The notes below the pieces were generated by a model, which searched no databases, had not been told where the DNA came from, and saw nothing but the letters and a program-made list of their open reading frames with translations. From CAVYTF01 sp963771435 (GTDB lineage Bacteria; Bacteroidota; Bacteroidia; Chitinophagales; Chitinophagaceae), in NCBI GenBank assembly GCA_963771435.1, contig CAVYTF010000009.1, positions 392,201 through 456,200 of the forward strand: a stretch of DNA of 64,000 nt, in the 5' to 3' direction. The position numbers were made by a program, and so were the translations under genes. Position 1 is the stretch's first letter. Each line of letters starts with the position of its first letter. Below are positions 61,124-64,000 of the stretch, piece after piece.

Positions 61124-63934
61124 TCATTTCTCCGGCAACAACACCGCCTGCAACACATTCTTGCCATTAAACAACAAATTAGCCGTTGCTTTTACTTCAT
61201 CCACCGTCAATGCATTCACTATTTCATCATATTTGAATATACGCTGTGGGTCATCTCCCTGGAAATAAACATCATTCAGGCTGCTGCTCCAGAAGCTGTT
61301 TTCCTTCATGGCAACCTTATTCTGCTCTATCCACGTCTTTTTCACCTTATCAAGGTTCACCTGCGACGGCCCGTACATTTTAATGCTGTCCAGTTCCGCC
61401 TGTGCCGCCTTCAGCACAGTGTCAACATGCTCCGGCCCGCATGGCAACTGCATCACATACGAATAACTGTTATATGGGTATTTGCTCAGTCCGCCATAAA
61501 TGCCGCCTCCATAAATAGCGCTCATTTTCTCGCGTATGTCATCTATAATTTTAATGTTCAGCACTTCCTTCACAGCATCTGCCTTCAGTTCAAGGTCCTC
61601 ACTAAAAGGCACTTCGCCTGAATATACATTCAGTATAAGGCTTTTTTGCTCAGTTCCTTTTTTCACAGTAAGGTCAAGATCGCCTTTCGCAGTCCGCAGC
61701 CCATTATCCACAAACGCCCCCGGCTTCCCGGTTGAAGGCAGGCTGCCAAGATAAGTGGCAAGCAATGGCTTTATTTTCTCCACATCAAAGCTCCCAACAA
61801 AAATAAAGTTGAAGTCGCTGGCATCCCCAAACTGTTCTTTATAAATAGCCATCGCCCTGTCTAAATTGGTATTGTCAAAATCCGCAGGTTTTGCAACCAC
61901 GATCGGCATCAGCGGGTTATTTTGATATAGCGCTCTATAAAACGTGTCTCTAAACGCCGTCTGCGGGTTATCCATTTGAAACTGCACGGCTGACTTCTGT
62001 TTCTCTTTCCAGGCAGTATACAGCCCCTCATCTTTGCGCGGAGTCGTCATGTACAGGTATGCCATTTGCAGCATCGTCTCAAAGTCTTTCACACTGCTGC
62101 TGCCGTTCACATGAGCGCTTAATTGCCCGATACTCACCGAAGCGGAAGCCGTTTTACCCGCAAGATATTTGCCCAGGTCAGTAGGAGAAAGCGCCCCGAT
62201 CCCCATTTCCTGTACTATTGTTGCCGCATAATTAGCATTAGCCTTATCCGCTAAGCTGTAAAGCGATCGGCCGCCCTTTTTAAAAGAGGTCATCACTATC
62301 TCATCATCCTTAAATGTGGTAGGTTTTAAGATTGCTTTCACCCCATTTGCAAAAGTTATTTCAGTCACACCCAGTAGGTCATTCTTTTTCTCGCTCACTA
62401 TTTTGCCAGCCGTGGGTGTTGTCTTCATCAACGCTCCTGCTACCTTTGTTTCTGTATAAGCCGCCACATCAGCATGCAACGCTTTCTCTGCTTCCGCAAG
62501 CAGTTGGGTGCTGTCAGGCAATGCTATCTTACCCTGCGATGGCCCCTGTAGGCTCACAAAAATAGCTGCGTTTTGTTTCAACGGCGTTGTTAGCGCATTT
62601 ACTTCTTCAAGCGAAATACCTGGCAATAGGTCTTTATGATACTTATATTCATTCACAATACCCGGCGAAGGCTCCTGCTCCAAAAACAGTCTGATATATT
62701 CCTCCACGTAGTTACTAGACTCGTTTTTATCGCGGTCGTTATAGAGGTGTTCAATACCCGCCAGGGCTTCTTTCTTTGCACGCTCAAGTTCCGCCTGCGT
62801 GAAGCCATACTTTTTCACCCTGTTTATTTCTGTCACCACAGCAGTCAAAGCAGTGTCTGGCCCTGCCTGCCCTGCCACGGCATAAGCGTTGAAACCTTCG
62901 TAATATCTTGCCTCGCTGCCATAATAAGTAACGCCGTATAAAAAAGGAGGGTTACTGCTTTTAGCCAGGTCGCTAAGCCTTTCGTTCAGCATAAAGGTAA
63001 AAATATCTTTAATTAAGTCTTTACGGTAATCCCCAAGCGTCTTTGTGGGTTCTTTTTTAGTGATGGGATAATGAACCTGCACCGCGTAGTTGGTCGCTTC
63101 CTTATCCGTTACCACCATTGCTTTGCTTGTTTTTCTTTCCGGAACCGATGCATAAAAACGTACCTTTTCATTTGATGGGTTCTTCAATCCCCCAAAATAT
63201 TCCTTTACTAATTTTTCAGTTGCGCTCACATCAATATCTCCCACAACGATCACCGCTTGCAGGTCAGGGCGGTACCACGTATGATAAAACCTTGTCAGCG
63301 CTTCATTAGGCGTATTTCTCACAATGCTGTCTATCCCTATCGTCAGGCGCTCAGCATACCTTGAGCCCGCATATTCAACAGGATATATTTTGCGGAACAT
63401 CCTGTCATTTGCCCCCTTCCCTAAACGGCTTTCCTCCAGCACCACAGGCCTTTCCCCCGTGATTTGTGCCGTATCAAAGCTCAATCCCCCAGCCCAGTCC
63501 TGCAGCACAGTAAGCCCCTTGCGTAAGTTGCTCGTGTCCGAAAGAGGGATAGGTAATATATAAACCGTTTCGTCAAAGCTTGTATAAGCATTCAGGTCTG
63601 CACCAAACTTCACACCTATTTTTTGCAAAAAATCAACAAGGTCATTCTTGGCAAAATGTGTAGAGCCGTTAAAGGCCATATGCTCATTCAAATGCGCCAG
63701 CCCCTGTTGGTCATTATCCTCAAGAATAGACCCCGCATTCTCCACCAGCCTAAGCTCCACCTTATTTTCAGGCTTCTTATTTTTTCTTATGTAATACGTA
63801 AGCCCGTTCGCCAGCTTACCCATCCTCACATTCGAATCCAGCGGCAATTTCTGGTCAAGGTTTTGACCAAACGAGGCATTAGCACAAACAACCAATACAA
63901 GAATAATTAGTTTAGTAAAAAGGTTTTTAAGCAT
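61124..63934 (-). CDS. Exported M16 (pitrilysin) family metallopeptidase
   Basis: A 936-residue zinc peptidase with a signal peptide (MLKNLFTKLIILVLVVCANA). The inverted zinc motif HLNEH (HxxEH) is at residues 81-85, with the distal Glu about 75 residues on. Four M16 domains in tandem make a full clamshell: the active N-half (30-490) and an inactive C-half (500-936). Periplasmic peptide clearance is the likely role. ATG 63934 opens the signal peptide; the ORF start at 63979 is not needed. Confidence 0.93.
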   Translation of the reverse strand: MLKNLFTKLIILVLVVCANASFGQNLDQKLPLDSNVRMGKLANGLTYYIRKNKKPENKVELRLVENAGSILEDNDQQGLAHLNEHMAFNGSTHFAKNDLVDFLQKIGVKFGADLNAYTSFDETVYILPIPLSDTSNLRKGLTVLQDWAGGLSFDTAQITGERPVVLEESRLGKGANDRMFRKIYPVEYAGSRYAERLTIGIDSIVRNTPNEALTRFYHTWYRPDLQAVIVVGDIDVSATEKLVKEYFGGLKNPSNEKVRFYASVPERKTSKAMVVTDKEATNYAVQVHYPITKKEPTKTLGDYRKDLIKDIFTFMLNERLSDLAKSSNPPFLYGVTYYGSEARYYEGFNAYAVAGQAGPDTALTAVVTEINRVKKYGFTQAELERAKKEALAGIEHLYNDRDKNESSNYVEEYIRLFLEQEPSPGIVNEYKYHKDLLPGISLEEVNALTTPLKQNAAIFVSLQGPSQGKIALPDSTQLLAEAEKALHADVAAYTETKVAGALMKTTPTAGKIVSEKKNDLLGVTEITFANGVKAILKPTTFKDDEIVMTSFKKGGRSLYSLADKANANYAATIVQEMGIGALSPTDLGKYLAGKTASASVSIGQLSAHVNGSSSVKDFETMLQMAYLYMTTPRKDEGLYTAWKEKQKSAVQFQMDNPQTAFRDTFYRALYQNNPLMPIVVAKPADFDNTNLDRAMAIYKEQFGDASDFNFIFVGSFDVEKIKPLLATYLGSLPSTGKPGAFVDNGLRTAKGDLDLTVKKGTEQKSLILNVYSGEVPFSEDLELKADAVKEVLNIKIIDDIREKMSAIYGGGIYGGLSKYPYNSYSYVMQLPCGPEHVDTVLKAAQAELDSIKMYGPSQVNLDKVKKTWIEQNKVAMKENSFWSSSLNDVYFQGDDPQRIFKYDEIVNALTVDEVKATANLLFNGKNVLQAVLLPEK

Positions 63935-64000
63935 GGATTTAAATTTATTAGGCTGCAAATGTATTGGTAAACTTCCCAAATGAAACTCTAAATTAGGAGG

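Overview
The window looks like chromosomal DNA of a Bacteroidota bacterium, most likely from the Chitinophagaceae (inference). The signs are promoters of the TTTG/TAnnTTTG type (for example 13347-13376), lipoproteins with a Bacteroidota-style lipobox, weak Shine-Dalgarno signals, DUF4834, the MEVHHHP-type membrane protein, and the gene set in general. Most of it is ordinary housekeeping sequence of moderate to low GC. There is no phage, CRISPR array or large genomic island.

Layout. 1-12.3 kb: epimerase (cut by the edge), 3-hydroxyacyl-CoA dehydrogenase, MerR regulator with a thioredoxin-fold lipoprotein, MscS channel, LpxH-type hydrolase, an MBOAT/SGNH O-acylation pair, LUD protein, FtsH, RsfS, BirA and Bcp. 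12.3-21.9 kb: exported hydrolase, ACP phosphodiesterase, metallo-beta-lactamase-fold protein, exported caspase-like protease, and a divergent TPR membrane protein split by a frameshift, with repeat arrays between most of them. 22.1-24.8 kb: tandem, internally deleted copies of a membrane-protein gene, interrupted by a Y1 (HUH) transposase element. 25-30 kb: the rimP-nusA-infB operon. 30.5-32.9 kb: MarR-pirin-YceI-FMN reductase operon. 32.9-34.8 kb: a purF-type gene broken by about ten single-base frame changes, followed by a 22-unit array of 21-bp repeats. 35-48.8 kb: SixA, glycosyltransferase, aminotransferase, AccD, DnaX, two acetyltransferase-like proteins, Rieske oxygenase, and a NatAB-type ABC exporter with a decayed partial copy behind it. 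49-56.4 kb: ABC exporter, acyl-CoA dehydrogenase with MarR, glycosyltransferase 2, and frame-broken DppC and Lrp/AsnC genes. 56.5 kb: a tRNA-like RNA with a very large variable arm and its own terminator. 56.8-64 kb: UbiE/MenG, frame-broken fRMsr, HAD phosphatase, SDR, a HEPN/MNT pair, a lipoprotein and an M16 peptidase.

Two features stand out. First, many intergenic regions are built from repeats locked to 7 bp or 21 bp. Unrelated sequences share exactly the same period; the phase holds while the bases drift; several arrays abut stop or start codons; one run lies inside the dnaX linker. A second class has an 11-bp period and sits upstream of three genes. Second, the 164-nt tRNA-like RNA at 56539-56702 has a class II tRNA frame, an abnormal anticodon loop and roughly 90 nt of structured insertion. 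All positions and motifs were read by eye; family assignments are by recognition, not database search.
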